Assembly: GCA_938049385.1 (NCBI GenBank)
Contig: CALIBQ010000040.1
Location: 1 to 64,000 of the forward strand
Length of the DNA: 64,000 bases
Direction of reading: 5' to 3'
From: an uncultured Anaerolineae bacterium
GTDB taxonomy: Bacteria > Chloroflexota > Anaerolineae > JACIWP01
Shown here piece by piece: positions 36,290 to 45,282 of this stretch. A program made the position numbers and the translations under genes. How positions within the stretch are numbered: the first letter of the stretch is position 1; every line of letters begins with the position of its first letter. Below the pieces are notes generated by a model. It worked only from the letters and a program-made list of their open reading frames with translations, did not search any database and had not been told where the DNA came from.

Positions 36290-37015
36290 ATGACCAGCAG
36301 TTGGGCGGTTTTCCTTCGATACGCGCTGAGCATCCTGGCCGGCTGGGCCGCCGGCGGCCTGGCGAACTGGGCGGCGGATGCGCTCCCCCGCCGGGGCATG
36401 CCGGACACGGCGCCGGCGGCACGACTGCCCCATCTCCCGCATTATTTGACGCTGGCATGGTACCCCTTTCGCAATGGGATATGTCCCGGGTGCGGCGAAC
36501 GACGTCCCGTCCGGACGCCCCTGCTGGAGCTCGCCTGCATCCTGGCATTTGCCGGCCTGCAGTACCGCTGGGGCGCCGACTGGCCGCACCTGCTGGTCTC
36601 CTGGCTCTATGCGGCTTTCCTGCTGACCGTGCTGGTGATTGACCTGGAGCACCGGCGCGTGCTGAACGTGATGCTCCTGCCGGCGGTGGTGCTGGCGCTC
36701 TTGTTCAGCTTCCTGCCGGGGAGGCCGGCGCCGCTGGAGACGCTGATAGGTGGGATAGTCGGCTTCGGGTTTTTCCTCCTGCTGGCGCTGATCAGCCGGG
36801 GGAAGCTGGGCGCCGGCGACGTGAAGCTGGCCGGCGTCATCGGACTGATGGCGGGGTTCCCGGATGTCCTGCTGGTGTTGTGCGCCGGCATGATACTGGC
36901 CGGCCTGGTGGCCATCGTCCTGCTTATCACCCGCCGGGCCGCGCGCAAGAGCTACATGGCCTATGCGCCTTACCTCTCGCTGGCCGCACTGGCGGCGCTG
37001 TTCCTCGCCAGGTAA
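36290..37015 (+). CDS. Prepilin/preflagellin leader peptidase (A24 family)
   Basis: The 241-residue protein is a polytopic membrane protease that cleaves type IV pilin-like leader peptides and N-methylates the new terminus. The two active-site aspartates are in V-I-D-L-E near residue 113 and G-A-G-D-V-K near 179. One C-P-G-C pair is present in the N-terminal cytoplasmic loop instead of the usual two. AAGGAGGGA precedes the ATG at 36290. No pilin genes are nearby. Its last 46 bp overlap the 3' end of the convergent endonuclease III gene. Confidence 0.88.
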   Translation: MTSSWAVFLRYALSILAGWAAGGLANWAADALPRRGMPDTAPAARLPHLPHYLTLAWYPFRNGICPGCGERRPVRTPLLELACILAFAGLQYRWGADWPHLLVSWLYAAFLLTVLVIDLEHRRVLNVMLLPAVVLALLFSFLPGRPAPLETLIGGIVGFGFFLLLALISRGKLGAGDVKLAGVIGLMAGFPDVLLVLCAGMILAGLVAIVLLITRRAARKSYMAYAPYLSLAALAALFLAR

Positions 37016-37674
37016 TCGGCGCAGATATCGCGCAGGAAGCATGCCTCGCAGTGCGGCCGGCGGGCGGTGCATATCCGCCGGCCGTGCCGTATCAGGTTGA
37101 TGTGGAAAGGATAATAGCGCGCCGGCGGTATCAGCTTCTCCACGATATCTTGCACCTTCTCCGCCGCGGCGCGCGCCGGCGCCAGCCCCAACCGGCGCGT
37201 CACTCGATGGACATGCGTGTCCACCGGAAAGGCCGGCATGCCCAGGGAAAAGAGCAGGACGATGGAAGCGGTCTTAGGCCCTACCCCATGGATGCCCATC
37301 AGCCAGCGCCGCGCCTCCTCCACGGGCATTTGGCGCAGGAAATCCAACTCCAGGTTCCCCCGCTGTGCGTAAATATGCTGTAGGGCGGCTTTGATGCGCG
37401 GGGCGCGCTGGGGGGCCAGGCCGGCCGGCCGGATAGCTTCTTCGATAGCCTCAACGGGCGCCTGGCATACCTGCTCCCAGGTCGGGAAGCGCTCCCGCAG
37501 GCGCCGGTACGCGTGGTCGCGGTTGGCGTCGTTGGTGTTCTGGCTGAGGATGGTGTTGACGATTTGGGAGACCGGGTCCAGGGCCGGCGCCGGTCCGGGG
37601 TCGCCGTAATGCTCCATCAGCCGGCGGTCCACCTCGCCGGCCAGCGCCGCCAGCTCCTCACTTGTATCTTTCAT
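36970..37674 (-). CDS. nth: Endonuclease III (base-excision DNA glycosylase/AP lyase)
   Basis: The 234-residue protein has the HhH motif L-M-G-I-H-G-V-G-P-K with the catalytic K134, D152 in F-P-V-D-T-H, and the C-terminal [4Fe-4S] set C202-x6-C209-x2-C212-x5-C218. It removes oxidised pyrimidines and cleaves the AP site. It converges on the prepilin peptidase gene with a 46-bp coding overlap. The last residues (ARNSAASAASER) are encoded entirely within that overlap. No close promoter was found. Confidence 0.95.
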   Translation of the reverse strand: MKDTSEELAALAGEVDRRLMEHYGDPGPAPALDPVSQIVNTILSQNTNDANRDHAYRRLRERFPTWEQVCQAPVEAIEEAIRPAGLAPQRAPRIKAALQHIYAQRGNLELDFLRQMPVEEARRWLMGIHGVGPKTASIVLLFSLGMPAFPVDTHVHRVTRRLGLAPARAAAEKVQDIVEKLIPPARYYPFHINLIRHGRRICTARRPHCEACFLRDICADYLARNSAASAASER

Positions 37675-37691
37675 GGCTGTGCGTCGTTCCC

Positions 37692-40025
37692 CTAGGGATC
37701 AATGGGTTCGAACTCAATGTCAATGCGCGCCCGCCCGCTCAGCGTGAGGCCCAGATGCGCGACGCCGACGCTGTCGAGGGAGACCTGGCGCTTGCGGCCG
37801 TTGACGCGCGCGCCGGCGATCTTGAGCGCCGGCGGGAAGGTGAACCACACCTCGCCGAACTGTGCGCCAGGCCGCTCGAGGTGCACCGTCAGGCGCCGGC
37901 GGCCGTCCTCCCCCCGCGTCCGCTCCACCTCTGCGACCTCACTCAGCGTCTGGGCGACGTGGAAAGTAGTGGTCAGGAGATCCGGCTCATCCGAGACCGG
38001 CTTGAAGAGCAGGACGACCGTCTCGTGGGGCAAGTGGCGCTCCAGGGTCAGGGTCCCCTGGCTGACGCCCATATAGCGGCGCGGCCAGTAATGGAAGACG
38101 TGATAATCGCCGGCTGGCAGTCCCATGGCCTGCAGGTCAACCTCGGTGGTCTGGATGCGGTCCTCCCAGTTGATGACCGCCACCACGAGCCATTCTCCCC
38201 AGGGCCGGCGCACCGGCAGGGCCAGGCACTGGGGAAGCTCATGCTCGAAGAGGTCCAGGGGCACGGCGGAGACGCCGGTAGGCGGCAGTATCTGCTGGAG
38301 ATATTTCAGCCGGCCCTTGCGCAGGGTCGGCAGGTTATCGCTGGATATGGTCAGCCCGCCCAGCAGGGCCACCACGCTGGCCAGGGTGCGGATTTCTCCC
38401 AGCGCCAGGTCGGACTGATCGTCCCGGTCGCGCAGTAGGACGCAGTCGGGGTCGTTGAGCCACAGCCGGCCGTGGGTGAAGTAGCGGGTGATGCTGTTGC
38501 GCAGGGCGTTCTCCGCCGCCGGCATGGAGAGGTCCGGCCAGAAGGGATGCCAGTTGGCGGCCACGTCCGGTCCCACCCGCATGCCGTCAGCCAAACCAAT
38601 GCAGGGGCCCAGCGGCGCGCCGCAGGCCAGCAGGAAGGCATCATCCCCGATGGCCTGGCGGATGGCCGTCAGGCCGCGCCGCAGGAGCTGGGCGCGGGTG
38701 AGGCGCGGGTCATACCGCCGGCCGGGCGCACAGCCGGCGAAGAGAAAATCAACCTTGAACAGCTCGACCCCCCATTCCTGGCGCATGGTGCGGAAGACGG
38801 AAGCGAGCCACTCCAGGGCTTCCGGCCGGCTCAGGTCCAAGGCATAGATGTCCCGGCCGAAGTGCTGCCAGGCGATGACCGGCTGGCCCTGCTCATCCCG
38901 CACGACCCAATCGGGGTGCTCCTGGAACGTCACAGATTCCGGCTCCAGGCCGAAAGGCGCCAGCCAGATGCCGGCGCGCCGGCCCTGTTCGCGGATGGCG
39001 CGCGCCAGGCCGGCCATGTCGCTGAAGCGCTCCGGGTGCGGTGTGAGCCAATCGCCGATGGCGCGCTGATAGCCGTCATCAATGAGGACATAGTCCAGCG
39101 GCAGGTTCTCGCGCGTCAGCTCGGCCAGGTTGTCCAGCACGTCCTGCTGGGTGTTCTCGCCGAAGAAGTAGTACCAGGTGCACCAGCCGGTGGGGATGCG
39201 GGCCGGCTGGCGCGCCCCCATCAGCTCTCCCAGGCGCTCGGTGTAGCTCTCCAGCAGGGGGAGCGGCTCGCGGCCGGCGGCGATGAGGAGGCGCTCCGAC
39301 TGCAAGCTCTCGCCCGGCTCCAAAGGGATATTATCGGTGTGGCAGAAGGCCCGCAGGGCGTGGAAGGCATCGGCATCGGCGCGCAAGCGGATCTCGGCGA
39401 GCTGGTCGGCCGCAGTCACGAAACCGAGGAGCAGGGCGCTGGCGCCGCGGGGGCGCCGGCCGCCGCGAGCGCTGAGCACGCTGAACCATTCACTGCTGAT
39501 TTCTCCGCCGGCGTCGGGGTTTCCGTGCGGAAGATGGTAGCGGGCGTAGGCATCGCTGTCTGGGGTGGTGTGGATGGACCCGCTCAGACGGCGGGCGAAG
39601 GCCGGCGACCAGGACTGCCAGCCGTTCTGGTAGATGCTCCAGCGGCGGGGGGCGGCGCCGAGGTTCAGCCGGCCGCCGGCGCCGGCGTCCAGCTCCAGCA
39701 CGTTCAGCCGCTCAACCTGCACGGGCAGGGTGCACAGATTACGGGCTTCCAGCGATATCTCGACGCTACCGGCCAGCCGCACGCGCCAGGTCAGCAGGAC
39801 ATGCTCATCCGCCTGGCTCACTTCCAGCCCGTCCGCCTCCACCTTATAGGCAAAGTTTCCTGGCGTGAAGGCGAGGTGCCGGCGAGCGCCGGCGATGGTA
39901 TAGGTCAGGGAAGCGCCGAAATTTGCCAGTACTGCCTCGCCCTCGAACACGAAATCCAGCTTGCCCGTCCCTGGATGAAAGACAAGATGCTCATGCAGGA
40001 ACAGGTCGTCGTCTGTGGAAGACAT
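37692..40025 (-). CDS. Alpha-galactosidase, glycoside hydrolase family 36
   Basis: The 777-residue protein has a beta-sandwich N-domain and a TIM barrel carrying the GH36 nucleophile D426 (F-K-V-D-F-L-F) and acid/base D487 (R-V-G-P-D-V), with W-Y-Y-F near 284 and V-L-I-D-D-G-Y near 313. It hydrolyses terminal alpha-galactosides (raffinose-family sugars), probably in the cytoplasm since no signal peptide is seen. The start at 40025 has AAAGGAG 7 nt upstream. A longer frame to a TTG at 40226 adds 67 residues before the family N-terminus and is not preferred. No sugar transporter lies beside it. Confidence 0.9.
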   Translation of the reverse strand: MSSTDDDLFLHEHLVFHPGTGKLDFVFEGEAVLANFGASLTYTIAGARRHLAFTPGNFAYKVEADGLEVSQADEHVLLTWRVRLAGSVEISLEARNLCTLPVQVERLNVLELDAGAGGRLNLGAAPRRWSIYQNGWQSWSPAFARRLSGSIHTTPDSDAYARYHLPHGNPDAGGEISSEWFSVLSARGGRRPRGASALLLGFVTAADQLAEIRLRADADAFHALRAFCHTDNIPLEPGESLQSERLLIAAGREPLPLLESYTERLGELMGARQPARIPTGWCTWYYFFGENTQQDVLDNLAELTRENLPLDYVLIDDGYQRAIGDWLTPHPERFSDMAGLARAIREQGRRAGIWLAPFGLEPESVTFQEHPDWVVRDEQGQPVIAWQHFGRDIYALDLSRPEALEWLASVFRTMRQEWGVELFKVDFLFAGCAPGRRYDPRLTRAQLLRRGLTAIRQAIGDDAFLLACGAPLGPCIGLADGMRVGPDVAANWHPFWPDLSMPAAENALRNSITRYFTHGRLWLNDPDCVLLRDRDDQSDLALGEIRTLASVVALLGGLTISSDNLPTLRKGRLKYLQQILPPTGVSAVPLDLFEHELPQCLALPVRRPWGEWLVVAVINWEDRIQTTEVDLQAMGLPAGDYHVFHYWPRRYMGVSQGTLTLERHLPHETVVLLFKPVSDEPDLLTTTFHVAQTLSEVAEVERTRGEDGRRRLTVHLERPGAQFGEVWFTFPPALKIAGARVNGRKRQVSLDSVGVAHLGLTLSGRARIDIEFEPIDP

Positions 40026-40275
40026 AGGAGCGCTCCTTTGCGGTATGGGGGCGGCGGGTGGAAGGGAACCGCTGGCGGATGATGCCGGGGAAGCGGCCGG
40101 CGAGCGGGTGCTGTGCCGGCGCGAGCACAGGTCTGCCAGGAGCAGGCGGTAGTACGCCGCGCTCCACCGCAGGAAGGCGCGAAAGCTGTTCAGCCAGCCG
40201 CTTGCGCGGGTCAACCACTGCTTCAATGTTCTGCTCCCGATGACTGCTGGATGCCGGCGTATTTCCTATTAACAG

Positions 40276-41073
40276 CTACCGGCCGCCCATCTCATGCCCG
40301 CCCGTGAGGGGCACAAAGATGACCCCGGTGATGTTGCGGGTGACGATCTTCTCCCCCTCTTTCTTCACCAGCCACAGCGTCTGATAGCCGCCTGGCGGCC
40401 CGACCGGGATGACCATGCGCCCGCCGTCCTTCAACTGTGCGATGAGCGGCGGCGGGATGTGGTCAGGGGCGGCGGTGACGATGATGGCGTCGAAGGGCGC
40501 ATGCTCCTCCCAACCGTAGTAGCCGTCGGCGTGCTTGACCCGAATGTTGGTATACCCCAGGCGTTTCAGCCGCTTCTCGGCTTGCTCCGCCAGCTCTTTG
40601 ATGATCTCCACGGTATAGACTTCCTTGCACAGCTCGGCGAGGATAGCGGCCTGGTAGCCAGAGCCGGTGCCGATTTCCAGCACTTTATCGGTCGGGCGGA
40701 GCTCCAGGAGCTGGGTCATCAGCGCCACGATATAGGGCTGGGAGATGGTCTGGCCGTAACCGATGGGGAGCGGGTGGTCGGCATACGCCTGACTGCGGTA
40801 TTCCTCCGGGACGAACTCATGGCGCGGCACGCGCTCCATGGCGGCCAGCACATCCTTGTCCGTGATGTCGCGTCCCATGAGCTGGAATTTGACCATATTC
40901 GCTCTCGCTTCCGCGTAGTGGTCAGCCGCCGGCGCAGTGGTTGTCTCGGTCGGCGGTGCGGCTCGCGGGTATGCCCTCCAGACCAGCCAGGCCAGCACCG
41001 CGACGGTCAGACAAGCCGCGATCAGGGCCCCGATCAGCCGGCGAGAAGGCCACCGCGATCTCTGCCCTGCCAT
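40276..41073 (-). CDS. Membrane-anchored protein-L-isoaspartate O-methyltransferase-like protein
   Basis: The 265-residue protein has an N-terminal transmembrane helix (about residues 13-33, flanked by R-R) and a PCMT domain. The PCMT signatures P-I-G-Y-G-Q-T-I-S-Q-P-Y near 104-114 and the SAM motif V-L-E-I-G-T-G-S-G-Y-Q near 130-140 are complete. PCMT repairs isoaspartyl damage in proteins and is normally cytosolic. The anchor is unusual and may place it at the membrane or outside. The start at 41073 gives a standard signal anchor. The gene follows the SGNH hydrolase after 7 bp. Confidence 0.88.
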   Translation of the reverse strand: MAGQRSRWPSRRLIGALIAACLTVAVLAWLVWRAYPRAAPPTETTTAPAADHYAEARANMVKFQLMGRDITDKDVLAAMERVPRHEFVPEEYRSQAYADHPLPIGYGQTISQPYIVALMTQLLELRPTDKVLEIGTGSGYQAAILAELCKEVYTVEIIKELAEQAEKRLKRLGYTNIRVKHADGYYGWEEHAPFDAIIVTAAPDHIPPPLIAQLKDGGRMVIPVGPPGGYQTLWLVKKEGEKIVTRNITGVIFVPLTGGHEMGGR

Positions 41074-41080
41074 TGCACAC

Positions 41081-42055
41081 CTACATCGGTATACCCAACA
41101 AACATGAATCAATGGCACCCGTGGTAATGAGCGCGTCCGTAATCATATCTGCCAGCACCGCCTGCCCCTGGGCGGTCAGATGCACGCCGTCCGTATCCAG
41201 GAGATTCTCCCAGCGGATAAGCCGAAGCTTTTGCTCGATGTCAATCAGCCCAACACCGGTCTGGCCGGCCACACTGCGCACAATGGCGTTGTAGTGGCGC
41301 AACATGGCTTCCTGCTTCTGGCGCCAGCCCTCGTCTTCCAGGAATGTCGGCCGCACCGGGTGGGTGGTCAGCAGGAAGACCTGACTAGCGGTGGCGCGCT
41401 GAATGCGGCGCACCATGGCCGTCAGCGCGGCGCGGAAGGCCGGCGGAGACACGCGCGGGGCTGGCTCCGGCGGGGAATCCCAATCGAACGGTGGGCGGCG
41501 GCGAATGCTCTGTGCCAGCCGGCGCAGGCGACAGCAGGCGGTGCGGTAGATATGCGAGCCGCGCAGGAAGCGTCCCACGCCGCGCGGCAGAAGCTCCTTT
41601 TCGAGCCAGATGTCCTGCGGCCGGCGGCGCAGGTTGGCATCGTTCAACCCGAAGGATATCAGCGTGATGTGCGGCCGGAAGCGGATGACATCCCGCTGAA
41701 GGCGCTGAAGCCCGTGCAGGGAGGTGTTGCCGGGGATGCCGGCGTTGATCACCACCACGTCCTGGCAGTTGGCATATGCCCGCAGATGATGCTGTACCAG
41801 ATACGGGAAGGTCTGCTCCTCGGGGAGTTCCATGCCGTGGACGATGGAATCGCCCAGCACCACCACGCGCCGTCTGCGCCAGAGCTCCGGGTTGGGAAGG
41901 AGCCGGCGCGTCTCCGGCCTCAGCAGTCCGTCGTCCTGCACGGCCGAACGCCGGTGCCGCACGCGCAGGCCGCACTCGCCGGCGGCCAGCACCAGCGGGA
42001 TGACCCATGCCCAGCACTTCCTCTGGGGATCCATGTCTCGATCCAGATGGTCCAT
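41081..42055 (-). CDS. SGNH/GDSL-family hydrolase
   Basis: The 324-residue protein has block I G-D-S-I-V-H-G near residues 68-74, block III F-G-L-N-D-A-N near 134-140 and block V D-G-V-H-L-T near 289-294, giving the Ser-Asn-His catalytic set. An N-terminal hydrophobic segment (W-V-I-P-L-V-L-A-A-G) suggests membrane association or export. SGNH enzymes deacylate lipids or polysaccharides; the substrate is not readable. It has its own promoter at 42085-42113 and is followed by the PCMT-like gene. Confidence 0.87.
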   Translation of the reverse strand: MDHLDRDMDPQRKCWAWVIPLVLAAGECGLRVRHRRSAVQDDGLLRPETRRLLPNPELWRRRRVVVLGDSIVHGMELPEEQTFPYLVQHHLRAYANCQDVVVINAGIPGNTSLHGLQRLQRDVIRFRPHITLISFGLNDANLRRRPQDIWLEKELLPRGVGRFLRGSHIYRTACCRLRRLAQSIRRRPPFDWDSPPEPAPRVSPPAFRAALTAMVRRIQRATASQVFLLTTHPVRPTFLEDEGWRQKQEAMLRHYNAIVRSVAGQTGVGLIDIEQKLRLIRWENLLDTDGVHLTAQGQAVLADMITDALITTGAIDSCLLGIPM

Positions 42056-42084
42056 ACTTTACCACCGCACCGCGTTGTACCTTC

Positions 42085-42113
42085 ATTTTAGCATTTTCGG
42101 CTACGGGAATCAA
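42085..42113 (-). promoter_or_regulatory. Promoter of the SGNH hydrolase-PCMT operon
   Basis: On the minus strand TTGATT (42113-42108) and TAAAAT (42090-42085) are spaced by 17 bp, about 30 bp before the ATG at 42055. It diverges from the phosphatase promoter at 42176. Confidence 0.6.
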
Positions 42114-42175
42114 GCCTCCGATGTAAAATGCGAAGGTTAAAAATGATGGTGCGACAGCCACCGGCCCCCCGTTAT

Positions 42176-42204
42176 TTGGCCGGCGGGCGGCTGGATGGTA
42201 CAAT
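42176..42204 (+). promoter_or_regulatory. Promoter of the dual-specificity phosphatase gene
   Basis: TTGGCC (42176-42181) and TACAAT (42199-42204) are spaced by 17 bp, about 36 bp before the start codon. Confidence 0.55.
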
Positions 42205-42239
42205 GACGTCCTATCAGGACTCTGCGTGTGGAGAGAACG

Positions 42240-42818
42240 ATGCTGGGGAAGATCGCCAAAGGTCTGCGCATCCTGGCCTATCGTCTGCGGGCCCAGGGCA
42301 TTCGGGTGACGCTGTTATGGGCGCTGGACCATGCAGTGCGCGCCGTGCGCGGCGCCAATATCCGCCGGCTGAGCCAGATCACCCCGGAGCTGTTCGTGGG
42401 TGGGCAGTACCGCCGGCGAGGCTGGTCCGTAATGGCCGGCTGGGGCATCACCGCGGTGGTCAATATGCGCGTCGAGTTCGATGACCAGGCCGCCGGCATC
42501 GCGCCGCCGCGCTATCTCCATCTGCCGGTGGAGGATGATGCCGCTCCTACGCTCGAACAGCTTGAGGCCGGCGTGCGCTTTATGGCTGATGTCATCGCCG
42601 AGGGCGGCAGGGTATACGTGCACTGCGGCGCCGGCGTGGGGCGCGCCGCTACCATGGCGGCGGCCTACCTCGTGAGCACGGGGCTGACGCCGGCGGAGGC
42701 CTGGGGACGCCTGCGGGCAGTACGGCCCTTCATCAAACCTACCCCGGTGCAGTTGGCGCAGTTGGAGCGCTTCGCGGAGCAGTGGAAAGCTTGCGCGGGG
42801 GAAGCCATCCGGGCGTAA
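42240..42818 (+). CDS. Dual-specificity/tyrosine phosphatase-like protein
   Basis: The 192-residue protein has the cysteine phosphatase signature V-H-C-G-A-G-V-G-R (C-x5-R) near residue 122 and an Asp-rich segment (L-P-V-E-D-D) about 40 residues earlier that could hold the general acid. The N-terminal ~35 residues form a basic amphipathic helix. The closest known group is the small bacterial dual-specificity phosphatases. ATG 42240 is chosen for the GGAGAG site 6 nt upstream. Alternatively GTG 42228 adds four residues. Its partner kinase is not in this window. Confidence 0.83.
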   Translation: MLGKIAKGLRILAYRLRAQGIRVTLLWALDHAVRAVRGANIRRLSQITPELFVGGQYRRRGWSVMAGWGITAVVNMRVEFDDQAAGIAPPRYLHLPVEDDAAPTLEQLEAGVRFMADVIAEGGRVYVHCGAGVGRAATMAAAYLVSTGLTPAEAWGRLRAVRPFIKPTPVQLAQLERFAEQWKACAGEAIRA

Positions 42819-42826
42819 GCTCTGCC

Positions 42827-42869
42827 GACGGCCGGCCCAATTGGAAGGCCGGCCGTCCTGTGATATAAT
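42827..42869 (+). promoter_or_regulatory. Hairpin overlapping the DUF3048 lipoprotein promoter
   Basis: GACGGCCGGCC (42827-42837) and GGCCGGCCGTC (42847-42857) form an 11-bp stem. TTGGAA (42841-42846) lies in its loop, and TATAAT (42864-42869) follows at 17-bp spacing. The stem could end phosphatase transcription or act as an operator across the -35 box of the next gene. Confidence 0.6.
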
Positions 42870-42939
42870 GCACGGTACCGAGCGGGTTTGCGCTCAACCG
42901 CGAAAGGTCTCGCCATGTGATCCAGGAGGGATGGCAGGT

Positions 42940-44178
42940 ATGAACGAACGGCAAAAGCGATCCGCCGGCTGGCAGACACCCCTTCTTATTGCGGCTCTGC
43001 TTCTCATCGCCAGCATGGTCCTCGGCGGCTGTGGCACCGGCGTCAAGGCCACTCCTACTCCCACCAAAACGCCGAAAGCGGTCAGTACGAATACCCCACT
43101 TCCGACCCATACGCCTCTTCCCACCTCTCAACCAACCGAGACACCCATGCCTTCGCCGGCGTCTTCCTCACCTACGGTCCCCGCGCCCGGGGATGGGGGG
43201 ACACCGCCGGTCGAGCTGATTGTCCCATCGCTGGATAACGCCATCTGTCCCTTGACGGGGGAAGTGGTGACCGACCTGAGCCGGCTGGAGCGCCGGCCGC
43301 TAGCCATCAAGGTTTCCAACGCCCCGTCCATCGTGCGGCCGCAGGCCGGCCTGGACAAGGCCGATGTGGTCTTCGAACATGTGGCCGAGGCTGACCTGAC
43401 GCGCTTCACCGCCATTTACCTGTGCCAGGACGCCGACAAGGTGGGGTCGGTGCGCAGTGCGCGCCTCATTGACCTGGAGATTCCCGCCATGTTCAAGTCG
43501 CTGTTTGCTTTCTCCGGGGCGAGCGGCGGGGTCAAGCTGAAGATCAAGGCTTCGGACTTCGCAGATCGGGTCTTCTCCCCGGACCCGGGCTTCAATGACC
43601 CGGGATTCCGGCGCATCCCGCAGGAGGGCAAGGCGTTCGAGCACACCCTGTTCACCGACACGCCGACCCTCTGGAAGCTGGCGGCAGAGCGGGGCATCAA
43701 TCAGCGGCAGAACCTGGATGGATGGGTTTTCTCGGTACAGCCGCCGGCCGGCGGCACGCCGGCGCGTGAACTGGACATCGTCTACCGCCCCAATATCGCC
43801 TCAGCCGAATACCGCTATGACCCCAAGCGCGAGGCCTACCTGCGCTACATCCTGGGCGAACCGCACGTGGATGAGGTGACGGGCCAGCAGTTGACGGCCC
43901 GCAATGTCCTGGTGCTGTATGTCAACCACGTGGAGACCGACATCGTCGAGGACAGCACCGGTCCCAAGCCCTATTACTCCATCGAGATTCAGATTTGGGG
44001 GCAGGGGCGCGCCCAGCTCTTCCGCGACGGCCAGATGTACGAGCTGACCTGGTCGCGGCCGCATCGCGAGGACATGATCCGCTTTCTGGATGCCAGCGGC
44101 AGTCCCTTCCCGCTTAAGCCGGGCAACACCTGGATCCAGGTGGTGCCGCTGAATTTTCAAATTGCGGTGAGGCCGTAG
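42940..44178 (+). CDS. DUF3048-domain lipoprotein (YerB-like)
   Basis: The 412-residue protein starts with a lipoprotein signal ending V-L-G-G-C (C31) and a Pro/Thr-rich spacer (about 35-95). The DUF3048 domain follows, with C-P-L-T-G near 100, R-R-P-L-A-I-K-V-S-N-A near 115-125 and D-V-V-F-E-H-V-A-E-A near 143-152. Family function is unknown; members are cell-surface lipoproteins. The ATG at 42940 follows AGGAGGG; an ATG at 42931 directly abuts that site and is less likely. YjbQ follows 29 bp later. Confidence 0.88.
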   Translation: MNERQKRSAGWQTPLLIAALLLIASMVLGGCGTGVKATPTPTKTPKAVSTNTPLPTHTPLPTSQPTETPMPSPASSSPTVPAPGDGGTPPVELIVPSLDNAICPLTGEVVTDLSRLERRPLAIKVSNAPSIVRPQAGLDKADVVFEHVAEADLTRFTAIYLCQDADKVGSVRSARLIDLEIPAMFKSLFAFSGASGGVKLKIKASDFADRVFSPDPGFNDPGFRRIPQEGKAFEHTLFTDTPTLWKLAAERGINQRQNLDGWVFSVQPPAGGTPARELDIVYRPNIASAEYRYDPKREAYLRYILGEPHVDEVTGQQLTARNVLVLYVNHVETDIVEDSTGPKPYYSIEIQIWGQGRAQLFRDGQMYELTWSRPHREDMIRFLDASGSPFPLKPGNTWIQVVPLNFQIAVRP

Positions 44179-44207
44179 ACGCTGGAGCGCAGGAGGGCGG
44201 CAGTCCC

Positions 44208-44624
44208 ATGGTGCGGACGGAGCGTATTCGCGTGCAGACCGCCGGCTTTGCGGATATCGTGGACATCACCAGGGAAGTAGCGGAAGCGGTCCAGTGCGCC
44301 GGCCTGCGCAGCGGCATCGTCACGGTCTTTGTGGCCGGCTCCACCGCCGGCGTCACCACCGTCGAATATGAGGACGGTCTGGTGCGCGACCTGCAGGAAG
44401 CTTTTGAGCGCATGGCCCCCAGCGGCCGTCCGTACCATCACGATCGCCGCTGGGGCGATGGCAACGGTTTCTCGCATGTGCGGGCGTCCCTGCTGGGGCC
44501 ATCGCTGACGGTGCCGGTGGAGGACGGCCGGCTGATGCTGGGAACCTGGCAGCAGATCGTGCTGGTGGATTTTGACAACCGTTCGCGCCGGCGGGAGCTG
44601 GTGATCCAGCTCATGGGGGAGTGA
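44208..44624 (+). CDS. YjbQ/UPF0047-family protein (secondary thiamine-phosphate synthase)
   Basis: The 138-residue protein has the family motifs G-I-V-T-V-F-V-A-G-S-T-A-G near 36-48, V-E-Y-E-D-G near 52-57, G-N-G-F-S-H-V-R near 84-91 and G-T-W-Q-Q-I near 112-117. UPF0047 members have a weak thiamine-phosphate synthase activity, and their main role is unsettled. AGGAGGG precedes the ATG at 44208. The gene converges with 3-methyladenine glycosylase, separated by 3 bp. Confidence 0.92.
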   Translation: MVRTERIRVQTAGFADIVDITREVAEAVQCAGLRSGIVTVFVAGSTAGVTTVEYEDGLVRDLQEAFERMAPSGRPYHHDRRWGDGNGFSHVRASLLGPSLTVPVEDGRLMLGTWQQIVLVDFDNRSRRRELVIQLMGE

Positions 44625-44627
44625 GGC

Positions 44628-45245
44628 TTATCCCGGGGCGCGCCCCTGGTGCGAGACAAAGGGGTTATGCAGGAGGAAGAACCGCCAGGGGCGTTCGCGA
44701 GCCAGGGTATCGCCGCGCACCCCGACGCGCCGGCTGGCCGCTATCAGCGGCTCGTCCTGCCGGGCCAGCTCAATAAACAGCCAAGGGCTGGTGCACAGGT
44801 CGCATCCGTTCAGGGAGCGGTCAATGGCCAGCGCCTGGCATAATTTGCCGGGACCATTGGTCAGTTCATGCAGGGGTCGGCCCTGCCGATGAGCCTGCAT
44901 GCGGGCGATGCCTTCCGTGGGTTCGATGGCGCGAATGAGAACCGCCGCCGGGAAACCTTCCTGTTCCGTGACCACATTCAGGCAGTAGTACATGCCGTAA
45001 ATGAAGTAAATGTAAGCGAGGCCGGCCGGCCCATACATGACGGTGTTGCGCGGTGTGCGGCCGTGGGAAGCATGGCATGCCTGGTCATCCTCACCGATAT
45101 AAGCTTCCGTCTCCACGATGATGCCGGCGAGCCGCTGACCGTCATCCATCATGCGCACCAGGCGCTGGCCCAACAGCTCCTTTGCCACCGTCAGCGTATC
45201 TCGCTGGTAGAACTCCCGACCCAGGCGCATATGCTCCGATACCAT
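44628..45245 (-). CDS. 3-methyladenine DNA glycosylase (AAG/Mpg family)
   Basis: The 205-residue protein has the AAG signatures: A-K-E-L-L-G-Q-R-L near residues 21-29, E-T-E-A-Y near 45-49 with the catalytic Glu, N-T-V-M-Y-G-P-A-G near 67-75, Y-I-Y-F-I-Y-G near 78-84 and N-G-P-G-K-L near 129-134. It excises alkylated and deaminated purines. A probable promoter TTGGCC-18-TACAAT lies 37 bp upstream. Confidence 0.94.
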   Translation of the reverse strand: MVSEHMRLGREFYQRDTLTVAKELLGQRLVRMMDDGQRLAGIIVETEAYIGEDDQACHASHGRTPRNTVMYGPAGLAYIYFIYGMYYCLNVVTEQEGFPAAVLIRAIEPTEGIARMQAHRQGRPLHELTNGPGKLCQALAIDRSLNGCDLCTSPWLFIELARQDEPLIAASRRVGVRGDTLARERPWRFFLLHNPFVSHQGRAPG

Positions 45246-45282
45246 CCGGTTCGCCCTCTATCCTGGTAATGTCGCGGCGGCT

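Noticed and set aside
40026-40226. A 67-residue N-terminal extension of the alpha-galactosidase from a TTG start
   Set aside because: The family N-terminus begins after ATG 40025, which has a strong AAAGGAG site. The extension has no signal peptide or known domain. It remains possible but is not preferred.
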